Shown: in pieces, positions 9,502-18,679 of the stretch | Layout of the letters: each line of letters opens with the position of its first letter | Numbering within the stretch: the first letter of the stretch is position 1 | From: Falsigemmobacter intermedius | Lineage (GTDB): Bacteria; Pseudomonadota; Alphaproteobacteria; Rhodobacterales; Rhodobacteraceae | NCBI RefSeq assembly: GCF_004054105.1 | Contig: NZ_SBLC01000002.1 | Location: forward strand, 62,001-126,000 | Direction: 5' to 3' | Length of the DNA: 64,000 bases | Position numbers and translations under genes: made by a program | Notes under the pieces: generated by a model | What the model was told of the DNA's origin: nothing | The model's database searches: none | The model's input: the letters and a program-made list of their open reading frames with translations, nothing else

Positions 9502-9809
9502 CGCTCTGGCATAACCCGCGCTGCTCCACCTCGCGCCGCGCGGTGGAGGTTTTGCAGGCGGCAGGGGCGGAGTTTGACATCCGCCTCTACCTCCAGGACG
9601 CGCCCTCGCGGGCCGAGCTGACCGCGCTTGGCCTGCCCGCAGCGCAGCTTCTGCGCCGCAAAGACGCGCCGGAGGCTGCCACCTTCAGCGCAGATCAGAT
9701 CTTCGATCTGCTGGCCGCCGATCCGCGCCTGATTGAGCGCCCGATCCTGATCGCCCCCGCAGGCGCTGCCGTCGGCCGCCCGCCGGAAGCCCTGCTGGCG
9801 CTGCTGTAA
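9492..9809 (+). CDS. ArsC-family arsenate reductase (glutaredoxin type)
   Basis: A 105-residue ArsC/Spx-fold protein. The nucleophilic Cys lies in the N-terminal loop NPRCSTSR. The arginines that bind the oxyanion in E. coli ArsC appear to be present: the RRKDAPE region, ERPILI, and the C-terminal [11 protein letters not shown]. This supports glutathione/glutaredoxin-dependent arsenate reduction, though many chromosomal members have no proven arsenic role and no ars genes are nearby. The GTG start overlaps the end of pyrD, forming a DUF952-pyrD-arsC unit. Confidence 0.8.
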   Translation: MALTLWHNPRCSTSRRAVEVLQAAGAEFDIRLYLQDAPSRAELTALGLPAAQLLRRKDAPEAATFSADQIFDLLAADPRLIERPILIAPAGAAVGRPPEALLALL

Positions 9810-9978
9810 ACACCTCTCCCGGATCTCTCCGCTGCAGCCGCCTGCCCGCCGAGGCCACCTTCAGAGCCCCTGCAGGGCCATGGCCGTCCCACCACCGCGC
9901 TGCTGCCCGCAACACCTGGCCACGCAAAAGGCCGCAGCTTTCGCCACGGCCTGAGGGTCACCCCGAAACGGGTGGGGC

Positions 9979-10005
9979 GCGGGGAGGGTGGTAAACCCTC
10001 CCCGC
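9979..10005. terminator. Strong hairpin between arsC-like and ychF genes
   Basis: A perfect 10-bp stem (GCGGGGAGGG at 9979-9988 with CCCTCCCCGC at 9996-10005) and a 7-nt loop lie 11 bp beyond the ychF stop, between convergent genes. No T-tract follows on either strand, so termination is plausible but may need other factors. Confidence 0.55.
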
Positions 10006-10016
10006 ACTTCGCTGTC

Positions 10017-11114
10017 TTATGCGTTGAAGAGGAAGTGCAGAACGTCGCCGTCCTTCACCTCATAGGTCTTGCCTTCCAGACGGAATTTGCCGTTCTCACG
10101 CGCGCCCGCCTCGCCGTTTCCGGCGATGTAATCGTCATAGGCGATCGTTTCGGCGCGGATGAATCCGCGCTCAAAATCGCCGTGGATCACGCCTGCGGCG
10201 CCCGGTGCAAGGGTGCCTTTGGTGATCGTCCAGGCGCGGGCCTCTTTCGGGCCGACGGTGAAATAGGTCTGAAGGCCCAGAAGCGCATAGCCCGCACGGA
10301 TCAGGCGGTCCAGACCGGCTTCTTCCAGCCCCATCTCGCCCAGGAATTCCGCCGCATCTTCCGCCGGCATCTGCGCGAGTTCTTCCTCAATACGCGCCGA
10401 GATCACCACGGTGCCTGCGCCCTGCTTTGCGGCCATTTCGGCCACGCGCGCGGACTGGCTGTTGCCGGTTGCGGCTTTCTCTTCCTCGACGTTGCACACA
10501 AAAAGAACCGGCTTGGCGGTCAGAAGCTGCAGCATATCCCAGGCCTTGCGGTCCTCGTCAGAGACCTCAACGGTGCGGGCGGGCCGGCCGTCTTCCAGCG
10601 CCTTCTGAGCAGCGGCGAGCAGACGGTCCTGATCGGCGGCCTCTTTGTCCCCGCCGCGCAGCTTGCGCACGAGGTTGGCACGGCGGCGCTCAATGCTGTC
10701 GAGATCAGCCAGCATCAGCTCGGTCTCGATGGTCTCAGCATCGGCCACCGGATCAATGCGGCCTTCGACATGGGTGATGTCGCCGTCTTCAAAGCAGCGC
10801 AGCACATGGGCGATCGCATCGCATTCACGAATATTGGCCAGGAACTGGTTGCCCAGGCCCTCACCACGCGAGGCACCGCGCACGAGGCCTGCGATATCCA
10901 CAAAGGTCATGCGTGCCGGCAGGATCTGCTTTGAGCCCGCAATCGCTGCCAGTTTATCAAGGCGCGAATCCGGCACCGAGACTTCCCCCACGTTCGGCTC
11001 AATCGTGCAGAAGGGGAAGTTCGCAGCCTGAGCCGCAGCCGTGCGCGTCAGCGCGTTGAAAAGTGTGGATTTGCCAACATTCGGCAGACCCACGATGCCC
11101 ATTTTAAAACCCAT
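10017..11114 (-). CDS. ychF: Ribosome-binding ATPase YchF (Obg family)
   Basis: A 365-residue P-loop protein of the universally conserved YchF/Ola1 group, which binds ribosomes and prefers ATP to GTP. It shows the P-loop GLPNVGKS at residues 9-16, the DIAGLVRGASRGEGLGNQFL switch II region, a coiled-coil insertion in the middle, and the C-terminal TGS domain (TFVDIA and later LQTYFTVGPKEARAWTI). Length and start (ATG, followed by GFKMGIVG) match the family. It is transcribed alone, divergently from trpA. Confidence 0.97.
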   Translation of the reverse strand: MGFKMGIVGLPNVGKSTLFNALTRTAAAQAANFPFCTIEPNVGEVSVPDSRLDKLAAIAGSKQILPARMTFVDIAGLVRGASRGEGLGNQFLANIRECDAIAHVLRCFEDGDITHVEGRIDPVADAETIETELMLADLDSIERRRANLVRKLRGGDKEAADQDRLLAAAQKALEDGRPARTVEVSDEDRKAWDMLQLLTAKPVLFVCNVEEEKAATGNSQSARVAEMAAKQGAGTVVISARIEEELAQMPAEDAAEFLGEMGLEEAGLDRLIRAGYALLGLQTYFTVGPKEARAWTITKGTLAPGAAGVIHGDFERGFIRAETIAYDDYIAGNGEAGARENGKFRLEGKTYEVKDGDVLHFLFNA

Positions 11115-11314
11115 GGTTCCCTCCGGAGGCTGGTGTCGGTGCTGCTTCTAGGGCCTGACCCCATTGGGATCAAGCGGCCAGACCCTGCGCGTCGCTGCGA
11201 CAGCTGCGACAGGGGTGCCCTGCAGTCGCGGGGCAGCCTGACATTTTGACGCGCCGCTTGCCTTTTCCGCCCCGCTGCCCCATCACCGGAACGGAATTAC
11301 CGGAGGCCTGACCC

Positions 11315-12106
11315 GTGACCCGTATTGATCAGACATTCGCCCGCCTGCGTGCCGAAGGGCGCAAGGCTTTTGTCACCTATATCATGGGCGGCGATCCGAC
11401 CTTTGAGACCTCGCTTGAGGTGATGAAGGGCCTTCCCGCAGCGGGGGTCGATATTATCGAACTCGGCATGTGCTTCACCGATCCCATGGCGGACGGGCCG
11501 ACGATTCAGGCTGCGGGCCAGCGCGCGCTCGATCACGGCATGAACACTGACCGTGTTTTTGAAATGGTCCGCGCCTTCCGGACTGCTGATGACAGCACGC
11601 CGATCGTTCTGATGGGCTATTACAATCCCGTCTATGCCCGCGGCGTCGACCGCTTCCTTGCTGAGGCCAAAGAGGCCGGGATCGACGGCCTGATCATCGT
11701 CGACCTGCCGCCCGAGGAAGACAGCGAGCTTTGCCTGCCCGCGCAGGCTGCGGGGCTGAACTTCATCCGCCTTGCCACGCCCACCACCGATGCTGCGCGC
11801 CTGCCGCAGGTGCTGCAAAACACCTCCGGCTTTGTCTATTACGTCTCGATCAACGGGATCACCGGCTCGGCAGCGCCGACGGCGGACAGCGTTGGCCCGG
11901 AAGTGGCGCGCATCAAAGCGGCCACCGATCTGCCGGTCGTCGTGGGCTTTGGGATCTCCACCCCTGAGGCGGCAGAGGTCATGGCGGGCGTCGGTGACGG
12001 CTGCGTGGTCGGCTCTGCCATCGTGAAGCTGATCGGCGAGGGCCGCCCCGCGGCCGAAGTTCTTGCCCGTGTCGCAGAGCTTGCCGAAGGGGCACACCGC
12101 GGCTGA
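11315..12106 (+). CDS. trpA: Tryptophan synthase alpha chain
   Basis: A 263-residue TIM-barrel protein that cleaves indole-3-glycerol phosphate to indole for the TrpB subunit. Numbering matches the E. coli enzyme through the active site: catalytic Glu49 and Asp60 are both present ([17 protein letters not shown]). Residue 53, Pro in most family members, is Cys here. The phosphate-binding region SINGITG and [10 protein letters not shown] are intact. The start is GTG at 11315 with a GGAGG-like site (ccggaggcc) upstream. trpB is not adjacent. A terminator follows at 12129. Confidence 0.95.
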   Translation: MTRIDQTFARLRAEGRKAFVTYIMGGDPTFETSLEVMKGLPAAGVDIIELGMCFTDPMADGPTIQAAGQRALDHGMNTDRVFEMVRAFRTADDSTPIVLMGYYNPVYARGVDRFLAEAKEAGIDGLIIVDLPPEEDSELCLPAQAAGLNFIRLATPTTDAARLPQVLQNTSGFVYYVSINGITGSAAPTADSVGPEVARIKAATDLPVVVGFGISTPEAAEVMAGVGDGCVVGSAIVKLIGEGRPAAEVLARVAELAEGAHRG

Positions 12107-12128
12107 AGCCGTGATTGCAATCCTGCTC

Positions 12129-12160
12129 AGCCCCGTCCGGTCGCCCGGGCGGGGCTTTCT
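12129..12160 (+). terminator. Rho-independent terminator of trpA
   Basis: AGCCCCG at 12129-12135 pairs with CGGGGCT at 12150-12156; an inner CCGG/CCGG stem extends the hairpin, and a T-rich stretch (ttctcgtctt) follows. It lies 23 bp after the trpA stop. Confidence 0.8.
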
Positions 12161-12222
12161 CGTCTTCAGCCTTTCTTAACGCCCGGATGTGACACTGAGC
12201 GACAAAGAGACAGGAGACTGAC

Positions 12223-12588
12223 GTGCGAAGGATAGCTGCTCCCGGTATCGTGGGAGAAACCGTCACAGAAGCCGGTGAGCTGATCATCGTGCGCTGGACC
12301 TGGACCGGCGGCGCAAGGTCCGAGGCGGTCACCCTGCCCTTCCCCCGCCTTGTCGCGATCCAGAGCGGCGCCTTTACCCTGCCCCCCCCTGAAGGGGAGC
12401 GCCACCTTTGCGCCAGCGACAGTGTCAGCATCCCGAAAGGCGCGCCGCATCAACTCTACTGCCACAGCGCCGGTGTGACCCTGGATGAGGTGGTCGCTCT
12501 GCCCCCGCCGCTCTCTGCCCCGCTGCCGGACATGCCGCGCAAACCCCGCCGCCGCCGCAGGGCGGAGCATCGGCGCTCCTCCTCCTGA
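12223..12588 (+). CDS. Hypothetical cupin-like protein with arginine-rich tail
   Basis: A 121-residue protein not assigned to a named family. Residues 1-95 have alternating beta-strand character with a cupin-like core (VAIQSGAFTLPPPEGERH, then DSVSIPKGAPHQLY); the histidines could bind metal, but the two classic cupin motifs are incomplete. The last 20 residues are basic (RKPRRRRR). The start is GTG at 12223, supported by AGGAG 6-7 nt upstream. A hairpin with TTTCTC follows. Function unknown. Confidence 0.55.
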   Translation: MRRIAAPGIVGETVTEAGELIIVRWTWTGGARSEAVTLPFPRLVAIQSGAFTLPPPEGERHLCASDSVSIPKGAPHQLYCHSAGVTLDEVVALPPPLSAPLPDMPRKPRRRRRAEHRRSSS

Positions 12589-12612
12589 AGCGGCGCAATA
12601 CCCGGCCTTTTG

Positions 12613-12634
12613 GACGGGTTCAGCCCGTCTTTCT
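12613..12634 (+). terminator. Terminator after the cupin-like gene
   Basis: GACGGG (12613-12618) pairs with CCCGTC (12624-12629) across TTCAG, followed by TTTCTC. It lies about 25 bp after the stop of the cupin-like gene. Confidence 0.6.
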
Positions 12635-12810
12635 CAGGCATTCACGCAGATCAGTGGTGTAGTGTCACCCCCGCCGGCCAGCCCCCCGCTCTGCGGTCCT
12701 TCTGTCCAGGCAGGAAAACTCCCGCGCCGCGCCCGTCTTACCCAAGGCAGGACTGCGAATGTGAAAGCCCCCCGCATGGGGTCCCTCGCTGTCATGCGAC
12801 ACAGAAGGCC

Positions 12811-13633
12811 ACTCAGCTGCGGTGGCGGCGGGGTTGTCGGGGTCCCCGTCCAGTTGTCACGGGGCACGACTTTGCGGCCCCTGCGCGGGTCCGGCGCCCC
12901 GGCGGCAGTTCTTCCATGGTGATGCAGTTTCACACCGGGCAAACGTTGAGCAAAGATTGCAGGCCACGCATACGGCGTCATTCACCTCCAAGACCCGACC
13001 CGGCTTCATCGCAATCGCCTGATGTCTGGTGTCTTCACAGGCGACATAACAGCGGCCGCATTTGATGCAGTCCTCCTGGCTGATCCGCGCCCTGGTCACG
13101 TAGGTCAGGCTCAGCTGCTGCCATTCGACAAACTTCGGAACCGCGCGACCCACCAGATCCGACAGCGACATTTCCCTTTCATCAAGGTATTGCGACAGGC
13201 CCGAGATCATATTCTGCATCACCTTGAAGCCATAGGTCATGGCCGCGGTGCAGACCTGCACATTGCCCGCACCGATGCCGGAAACTCTGCCGCATCGCGC
13301 CAGGTGGTGACCCCGCCGATGCCCGGGATCCGCAGATCGCAGGGGTCTTCCTGGCGGGCAATCTCACCCACCATATTCAGCGCCATGGGCTTCACCGCCG
13401 GGCCGCAGAGGCCGCAAAGGCCGCCATAGCTGCCCTTGCTGTCGATCATCGGGGGAGAAGTTATCGAGATCGACATTGGCAATCGATTTCACGGTGTTAA
13501 TCAGGCTGACCGCATCGGCCCCGCCGCGATGGGCCGCTCAACGTTATATTTCTTATCCGTCGGCGGCGCCGGGGCCAGCCAGAAGGGATTGGGGGATTTG
13601 ATCCCGATGAAATTCGGTGGATGTATGGCGCCC
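12811..13633 (-). pseudogene. preA: Degraded dihydropyrimidine dehydrogenase subunit PreA
   Basis: Fragments of PreA occur in order but in different frames on this strand. They are an N-terminal piece near 13552-13625 (FIGIKSPNPFWLAPAPPTDK), then AGADAVSLINTVKSIANVDL around 13450-13530, PPMIDSKGSYGG...PAVKPMALNMVGEIAR around 13340-13450, then VQVCTAAMTYGFKVMQNMIS with ferredoxin clusters CIKCGRCYVAC and CVACNLC down to 12950, and a tail around 12815-12950. About 200 residues after the N-terminal piece are missing, and at least three frameshifts separate the rest. The intact protein is the FMN/Fe-S uracil-reducing subunit partnered with PreT; this copy cannot make it. Confidence 0.85.
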
Positions 13634-13635
13634 GC

Positions 13636-14175
13636 TCAGCGGCCTGTCAGCTGTTCCCAGATCCACCAGGCCGCATTGCCGCCGAGCTCTCCTGATTTCG
13701 GCACGAAAAAGGCCCAGGCGATGCAGCCGATGATATTGACCACCAGAAAGAGCGGCAGCTTCATCCGCGCGATCCCGGCCATCAGGAAGACCACCGCGCG
13801 CAGCGGGCCGAAGAAATGCCCGATCAGCACGGTGATGATGCCGTATTTTGCGAAGACTTCTGAGGCTTTGGTGACCAGATGCGGATAGCGGTTCATTGGC
13901 CACCAGCCCATGATCGTCGGACCAAACCGCCATCCCAGCAGATAAGAGATGGTCGAGCCGAGGATCGCGCCGATGGCCCCGCCGATCCAGATCGGCGTGA
14001 AGTCGAGCGCACCGGTTGCCACCACAGCCCCGACACCGATCAGAATCGCGGTCGAAGGGATCAGAATGGAGGCAAGCGCCAAGGTCTCGGCGAAGGCGAA
14101 GAAGAAGGCAATCGGGCCGGCCCAGTCGCGGTTGTCGCGCACGAACTGGATGGCAGTCTCGACAAGGGCTTCCAA
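13636..14175 (-). CDS. DedA-family membrane protein
   Basis: A 179-residue inner-membrane protein of the DedA (SNARE-associated/VTT) superfamily, members of which act as lipid carrier flippases or maintain proton motive force. It contains an ESLALASILIPS-like N-terminal region (ETLALASILIPSTA), the G-x-x-x-G-rich GGAIGAILGSTISYLLGWRFG, and the conserved GHFFGPLRAVVFLMAG segment, with four to five hydrophobic segments. It appears intact although it sits exactly between the decayed preT and preA genes, with the preA remnant starting a few bases after its stop; it may once have been co-transcribed with them. Confidence 0.88.
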   Translation of the reverse strand: MEALVETAIQFVRDNRDWAGPIAFFFAFAETLALASILIPSTAILIGVGAVVATGALDFTPIWIGGAIGAILGSTISYLLGWRFGPTIMGWWPMNRYPHLVTKASEVFAKYGIITVLIGHFFGPLRAVVFLMAGIARMKLPLFLVVNIIGCIAWAFFVPKSGELGGNAAWWIWEQLTGR

Positions 14176-14265
14176 GGGCGGGTCTCCGGGTAAAACACAG
14201 GGGCCGCGCCGGAGCGCCGCCTCTGTCCTCTACAAATCCGAAAGCCCTGCCGCAAGTCATAGGGA

Positions 14266-15067
14266 TCAGGCGCCGGTCAGTTCGGCGTGAATGGCCTCAG
14301 CGGCGTCACGCCCTTCGGCGACAGCGGTGACGTTCAGATCTTCGCCGCCTGCGACGCAATCGCCCCCTGCCCGGAGCCGCGCCATGGGACGCGGTGCCAT
14401 TTTCACGTCTTCGGCCCGGATGCCCGGAAACACAGCGTCATATTGCGCCTGAAAGTCAGCAAGGGTGACGTCTTCCCCGAGAGTCTGACCGGTGCGGATC
14501 TCAATCCCGCCAATCTGCAAAAGCCGGTCGACCTCAGCCCGGGCAAAGCCATGCGTCGCTTTGTAAGCGGCGATGCCGTAATCACTCAGGCCCCCCGCCT
14601 ACGCGCGGCGCTCAAAGATCACAACATCGTGGCCTCTCATCGCCAGGCGATGCGCGGGGGCGCGGGCATGGGGTGGGGCTTCTCCATCGGCACGGCGGTC
14701 GCATAGCGCTGAAGCCGCCCGATCTCGACGGCTTTGCCGTCGGCCACCTCGCGCAGGATGCCTCTTCGCACAGCGTCCCGTTGGGGCAGACCCGGGCGCA
14801 GATACCGCCGAGGATAGTATGATCCCAGATCGTTTTTGCCGCCGCTTCCGGGATTCCGGTGGCAATCTGGCGAGTAAAAAGCGGAATATCGAGCGTGGTC
14901 GGACAGGCCGTCATGCAGGGCGCATCCTGGCAGAAATAGCAGCGATCCGCCGCCAGACGCGCCTCACGCGCGTCAAACGGCGGATCGATGTCGTCGAAAT
15001 TCGTCGCGATCTGATCGGCGGGCAGACGCCCCGGAACGATACCGGGGGGGGGCTGGCCGAGAGACAA
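14266..15067 (-). pseudogene. preT: Degraded dihydropyrimidine dehydrogenase subunit PreT
   Basis: The N-terminal piece (about 14700-15067) keeps both cysteine clusters of the GltD-like domain (CYFCQDAPCMTACP and GGICARVCPNGTLCEEA). After that the frame shifts, and the segment holding the FAD-binding GxGxxG is missing: the remnant jumps from KPHPMP to HRLAMRGHDVVIFERRA near 14620-14660. Another frame resumes with YGIAAYKATHGFARAEVD, then LLQIGGIEIRTGQTL, and a further large deletion joins to GIRAEDVKMAPRPMARL and AGGDCVAGGEDL (14266-14520). About 0.8 kb remains of a gene normally about 1.35 kb long. It is the electron-transfer partner of PreA, also destroyed here. Confidence 0.85.
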
Positions 15068-15366
15068 GCGGGGCTCTCTCAGGCGGTCTTCTCAATGTCA
15101 CTCGACAGACTCAGGCTGCAACGGGGCCTTATTTTATCAGGGGGTAAATTTTATAAAGTCCCGCTTTTCAGCCCGATCGCCCCCGGGGCAGCCGCTTCTG
15201 CCCGAAGCAAAGGCATTGCAGCGCTTTTCCTTGCGGCCCTGAGAGCGTATATAGTCCCGCAGGCCCGGTTGACGGGCAGAAGAATGAACCGGGGCGCGAG
15301 CCCCCGACTGGCTCCCCCGCGCGCAGGCGCGACGCCGGTCTGGCGCGGAACCTGATCGAGGACGGC
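15068..15366. other. Intergenic region between preT remnant and accB
   Basis: This 299-bp stretch separates divergent preT and accB and must contain the accB promoter. A TATATA sequence at about 15249 is the best -10 candidate, but no -35 at the normal distance was found. GC-rich inverted repeats occur at 15290-15345 in the probable 5' leader. No convincing gene is seen. Confidence 0.35.
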
Positions 15367-15861
15367 ATGAGCAAAAACAACCACGAAGCCGATGTGGCTT
15401 TCATCCAGGCACTCGCAGAGCTGCTGAACCGCAACGAGCTGACCGAGCTTTCGGTGAAGCGCGAATATGGCGAAGACGACAGCCTTGACGTGCGCGTCGT
15501 GAAGCAGTCGACCGTCGTGCAGGCCGCACCGGTGACCTATGCCGCCGCTCCGGCCGCAGCAGCCCCCGCCGCAGCAGCCGCTGCCGCTCCGGCCACTGCT
15601 GCGATCCCGGAAGATCCGGCACAGCATCCGGGCGCGGTCACCTCGCCCATGGTCGGCACCGCCTATCTGGCCGCAGAGCCGGGTGCCGCGCCCTTCGTTT
15701 CGGTCGGCGCGCAGGTCTCGGAAGGCCAGACCCTGCTGATCATCGAAGCGATGAAAACCATGAACCACATCCCGGCGCCGAAATCGGGCACCGTGAAGCG
15801 CATCGTGGTCGCAGACGGCACGCCGGTTGAATTCGGCGCACCGCTGATGATCATCGAGTGA
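15367..15861 (+). CDS. accB: Biotin carboxyl carrier protein of acetyl-CoA carboxylase
   Basis: A 164-residue carrier subunit that shuttles CO2 between biotin carboxylase and carboxyltransferase in the first committed step of fatty acid synthesis. It has an N-terminal interaction domain (1-50), an Ala/Pro-rich flexible linker (about 53-80), and a C-terminal biotinyl domain with the biotinylated Lys130 in EAMKTMN. The start is ATG 15367. accC follows after 10 bp, so the two form an operon, as in most Rhodobacteraceae. Confidence 0.97.
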   Translation: MSKNNHEADVAFIQALAELLNRNELTELSVKREYGEDDSLDVRVVKQSTVVQAAPVTYAAAPAAAAPAAAAAAAPATAAIPEDPAQHPGAVTSPMVGTAYLAAEPGAAPFVSVGAQVSEGQTLLIIEAMKTMNHIPAPKSGTVKRIVVADGTPVEFGAPLMIIE

Positions 15862-15871
15862 GGTCAAAGGC

Positions 15872-17218
15872 ATGTTCGACAAGATCCTGATCGCCAACCG
15901 GGGGGAGATCGCGCTGCGCGTGATCCGCGCCGCCCGTGAAATGGGGATCAAATCGGTCGCCGTGCATTCGACCGCAGATTCGGACGCCATGCATGTGCGC
16001 ATGGCCGACGAGTCGGTCTGCATCGGCCCGCCGTCCTCAACCGACAGCTATCTGAAAAAGTCGGCCATCATCTCGGCCTGCGAGATCACCGGCGCACAGG
16101 CTGTGCACCCGGGCTATGGCTTCCTGTCGGAAAACGCCTCTTTTGCGCAGGCGCTGGAAGATCACGGCCTCGTCTTTATCGGCCCGACCGCGGATCACAT
16201 CCGCATCATGGGCGATAAAATCACCGCCAAAGAGACCGCGAAAGAACTGGGTATCCCGGTTGTTCCCGGCTCGGCTGGTGGGGTTGCGGATTTTGAAACG
16301 GCGCTGAAAGTCGCGGAAGAGATCGGCTATCCGGTCATCATCAAAGCAACCGCCGGTGGTGGTGGCCGGGGCATGAAAGTGGCCCGCGACGCATCCGAGC
16401 TGGAGGTGTCCTTCCGCACCGCGCGTTCGGAAGCCAAGGCCGCTTTCGGCAACGACGAAGTCTATATCGAGAAATATCTTCAAAAGCCGCGCCACATTGA
16501 GGTGCAGGTTTTCGGCGATGGCAAAGGCAATGCGGTTCATCTTGGTGAGCGCGACTGCTCGCTGCAGCGCCGTCACCAGAAGGTCTTTGAAGAGGCCCCC
16601 GGCCCCTCGATCACCCCGAAACTCCGCTCGGAGATCGGTGAGGTCTGTGCCGCAGCGATGCGCAAGCTGAAGTATATCGGCGCGGGCACCATCGAGTTCC
16701 TTTACGAAGACGGTAAGTTCTATTTCATCGAAATGAACACCCGCCTTCAGGTGGAGCATCCGGTGACGGAAGCGATCTTCGGTGTCGACCTCGTGCGCGA
16801 ACAGATCCGCGTGGCCGCAGGCCTGCCGCTGTCCTTCACCCAGGATGAGCTGGAAATCAACGGTCACGCCATTGAAGTCCGGATCAACGCTGAGCGTCTG
16901 CCGAACTTCGCGCCCTGCCCCGGCACCGTGACCCAGTATCACGCCCCCGGCGGTCTGGGTGTGCGGATGGACTCGGCGCTTTATGACGGCTACCGCATCC
17001 CGCCCTACTACGACAGCCTGATCGGCAAGCTGATCGTGCATGGCCGCGACCGTCCCGAAGCTCTGGCCCGTCTGCGCCGCGCACTGGGCGAGCTGATCGT
17101 GGACGGCGTCGACACCACGGTGCCGCTGTTTAACGCGCTGCTGGCAGAGCCGGACATTCAGAACGGCGAATACTCCATCCACTGGCTTGAAAAGTGGCTG
17201 GACAAGCAATTCGGCTAA
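15872..17218 (+). CDS. accC: Acetyl-CoA carboxylase, biotin carboxylase subunit
   Basis: A 448-residue ATP-grasp enzyme that carboxylates the biotin on AccB. Signatures include the N-terminal [31 protein letters not shown], the glycine-rich ATP lid [25 protein letters not shown], and the catalytic [16 protein letters not shown] region. Length is normal for the single-function subunit (about 449). Its 3' end overlaps the start of aat by 25 bp. Confidence 0.98.
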   Translation: MFDKILIANRGEIALRVIRAAREMGIKSVAVHSTADSDAMHVRMADESVCIGPPSSTDSYLKKSAIISACEITGAQAVHPGYGFLSENASFAQALEDHGLVFIGPTADHIRIMGDKITAKETAKELGIPVVPGSAGGVADFETALKVAEEIGYPVIIKATAGGGGRGMKVARDASELEVSFRTARSEAKAAFGNDEVYIEKYLQKPRHIEVQVFGDGKGNAVHLGERDCSLQRRHQKVFEEAPGPSITPKLRSEIGEVCAAAMRKLKYIGAGTIEFLYEDGKFYFIEMNTRLQVEHPVTEAIFGVDLVREQIRVAAGLPLSFTQDELEINGHAIEVRINAERLPNFAPCPGTVTQYHAPGGLGVRMDSALYDGYRIPPYYDSLIGKLIVHGRDRPEALARLRRALGELIVDGVDTTVPLFNALLAEPDIQNGEYSIHWLEKWLDKQFG

Positions 17219-17826
17219 GCCCCGAGCTGCTGCTTCGTGCCTATGCCATGGGGATCTTCCCCATGGCAGAAGGCCGCGATGATCCGGAAATTCACTGGAT
17301 CGACCCGCGACGACGCGGGATTTTCCCTCTCGATCAGTTTCATATCTCCCGCTCACTGGCCCGCCGCATCCGACGGGGCGGCTATGAAGCGGTGGTCAAC
17401 GAAGATTTCCGTGAGACCGTCCGCGCCTGCGCTGCGCGTGAAGAGACCTGGATCAATGAGGAGATCTTTGATCTTTACGGCCAGCTTCACGACATGGGCT
17501 TCGCCCACAGCCAGGAAATCCGCATCAATGGCGACCTGGTCGGCGGCGTTTACGGCGTGGTGCTGGGCGGGGCCTTCTTCGGCGAGAGCATGTTTTCGCG
17601 CGTGACCGACGGCTCAAAACTGGCGCTGGCGCATCTGATGGCGCGGCTGCGCGCCGGGGGATTCACGCTTTTTGACACCCAGTTTCTGACCCCGCATCTC
17701 GCCTCGCTCGGCGCGATTGAAATTCCCCGCGCAGACTACCGCAAACGGCTTGCCGCCGCTCTGGAGGGTGAGGCAGATTTCTTCCGCAGCCCGGGCGAGT
17801 GGCCTGTTCGCCGCGACGGGCCATGA
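17194..17826 (+). CDS. aat: Leucyl/phenylalanyl-tRNA--protein transferase
   Basis: A 210-residue enzyme of the N-end rule pathway that adds Leu or Phe from tRNA to proteins with N-terminal Arg or Lys, marking them for ClpAP. Family signatures are [14 protein letters not shown], the [14 protein letters not shown] strand, [20 protein letters not shown], and [16 protein letters not shown]. The start is GTG at 17194 inside the accC 3' end; nothing shorter keeps the [10 protein letters not shown] start of the domain. The accB-accC-aat arrangement is a known Rhodobacteraceae gene order. Confidence 0.95.
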   Translation: MAGQAIRLSPELLLRAYAMGIFPMAEGRDDPEIHWIDPRRRGIFPLDQFHISRSLARRIRRGGYEAVVNEDFRETVRACAAREETWINEEIFDLYGQLHDMGFAHSQEIRINGDLVGGVYGVVLGGAFFGESMFSRVTDGSKLALAHLMARLRAGGFTLFDTQFLTPHLASLGAIEIPRADYRKRLAAALEGEADFFRSPGEWPVRRDGP

Positions 17827-17949
17827 GACCGCCTGATGGGCGGCCTCAAGCAGATGCTGACCCGGGGCGCACTCCGGCTGGCGCATTATGGCTTTGACCG
17901 GACGCCCGGCTGCGGGCTGAACTCCCCGGAGGGATCTCAGCAGAGGCAT

Positions 17950-17972
17950 CCGGGGCGGAGCGGCCGCCCCGG
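17950..17972. terminator. Hairpin between convergent aat and GNAT genes
   Basis: A perfect 9-bp stem (CCGGGGCGG at 17950-17958 with CCGCCCCGG at 17964-17972) and a 5-nt loop sit 9 bp beyond the GNAT gene stop. No T-run follows; it could serve either strand. Confidence 0.45.
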
Positions 17973-17981
17973 GACTGAGCC

Positions 17982-18524
17982 TCAGTCGAGCTTTTTCATA
18001 TAGGTCCAGGTCGGCACACGGGCGTTGCGCGCCACACTGAAGGTCTCGGCATCGCCCAGATAGTCAAAACCGGCCTGGGTCAGAACCCGGGCAGAGCCGG
18101 GGTTGTCCTGATGCACCGCCGCACAGATCGTGCGGTCATTGAGCGGATTGGCCGCGATCAGCGCCTTCACCGCCTCAGAGGCGATGCCGGTGTTCCAGAA
18201 GGCCGGCGCGACCCAATAGCCAATCTCAGACTGACCACGGATCACATGCTTGAGGCTGATCACACCGATCACTTCCGGCCAGCCTGAGCGGGTGCCGTCA
18301 ATGATCCAGGCATCTTCTTCACGACCGGGTTTTGAGACGCGCTCAACCCAGGCCTCAATGGCGCCAGGCGGCAGGGGATGCGGGATAGAGGAGGTCATCC
18401 GCGCAACGCGGGCATCGCCGGCATGAAAGGCAAGAAGGCCGGCATCCGATTTGCGCACGGCGCGCAGTTCAAAGCGCTCAGCTATGATGGCGGGGACCTG
18501 ATCGGCCAGATGTTCCATCTTCAT
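17982..18524 (-). CDS. GNAT-family N-acetyltransferase (RimJ/RimL-like)
   Basis: A 180-residue acetyltransferase of the RimJ/RimL-like branch of GNAT enzymes. Typical parts are the N-terminal FELRAVRKSDA strand, the central IGVISLKHVIRGQSEIGYWVAPAFW, the acetyl-CoA loop region NTGIASEAVKALI (equivalent to the usual Q/R-x-x-G-x-G/A), and the C-terminal NPGSARVLTQAGFDYLG. The substrate (ribosomal protein, tRNA or small molecule) cannot be told. It is a single gene ahead of rpmA on the same strand. Confidence 0.82.
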   Translation of the reverse strand: MKMEHLADQVPAIIAERFELRAVRKSDAGLLAFHAGDARVARMTSSIPHPLPPGAIEAWVERVSKPGREEDAWIIDGTRSGWPEVIGVISLKHVIRGQSEIGYWVAPAFWNTGIASEAVKALIAANPLNDRTICAAVHQDNPGSARVLTQAGFDYLGDAETFSVARNARVPTWTYMKKLD

Positions 18525-18615
18525 CGCTTTCCTCCCTGAAAAGCGTGAGGGTGTCTTTAAGCCCCGTCCCGGCCGCCCGACCGGATCTGCGGGGCCAAAT
18601 TCACGGTTTCCCCGA

Positions 18616-18652
18616 AAAGGGTCGGGGGACCGGCGTTTCCGCCGATCCCCCG
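18616..18652 (-). terminator. Rho-independent terminator of rplU-rpmA
   Basis: On the minus strand CGGGGGATCGGCG pairs with CGCCGGTCCCCCG (18623-18652) with one mismatch, followed by ACCCTTTTC. It lies about 30 bp beyond the rpmA stop. Confidence 0.65.
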
Positions 18653-18671
18653 TTTACATTCCGAATGTAAA
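18653..18671. repeat. Palindrome TTTACATTC-C-GAATGTAAA
   Basis: A perfect 9-bp inverted repeat with a single central base lies between the rpmA stop (18680) and the terminator hairpin. It is AT-rich against a GC-rich background. It may be a protein-binding site or a small transcript hairpin; its role is unknown. Confidence 0.6.
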
Positions 18672-18679
18672 GGTTCGGC

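Noticed and set aside
13553-14260. 235-residue protein on the minus strand
   Set aside because: Shifted frame of the dedA gene and part of the preA remnant.
17827-17949. Small ORF after aat
   Set aside because: No ribosome site, no recognisable domain, and a hairpin lies inside its 3' part.
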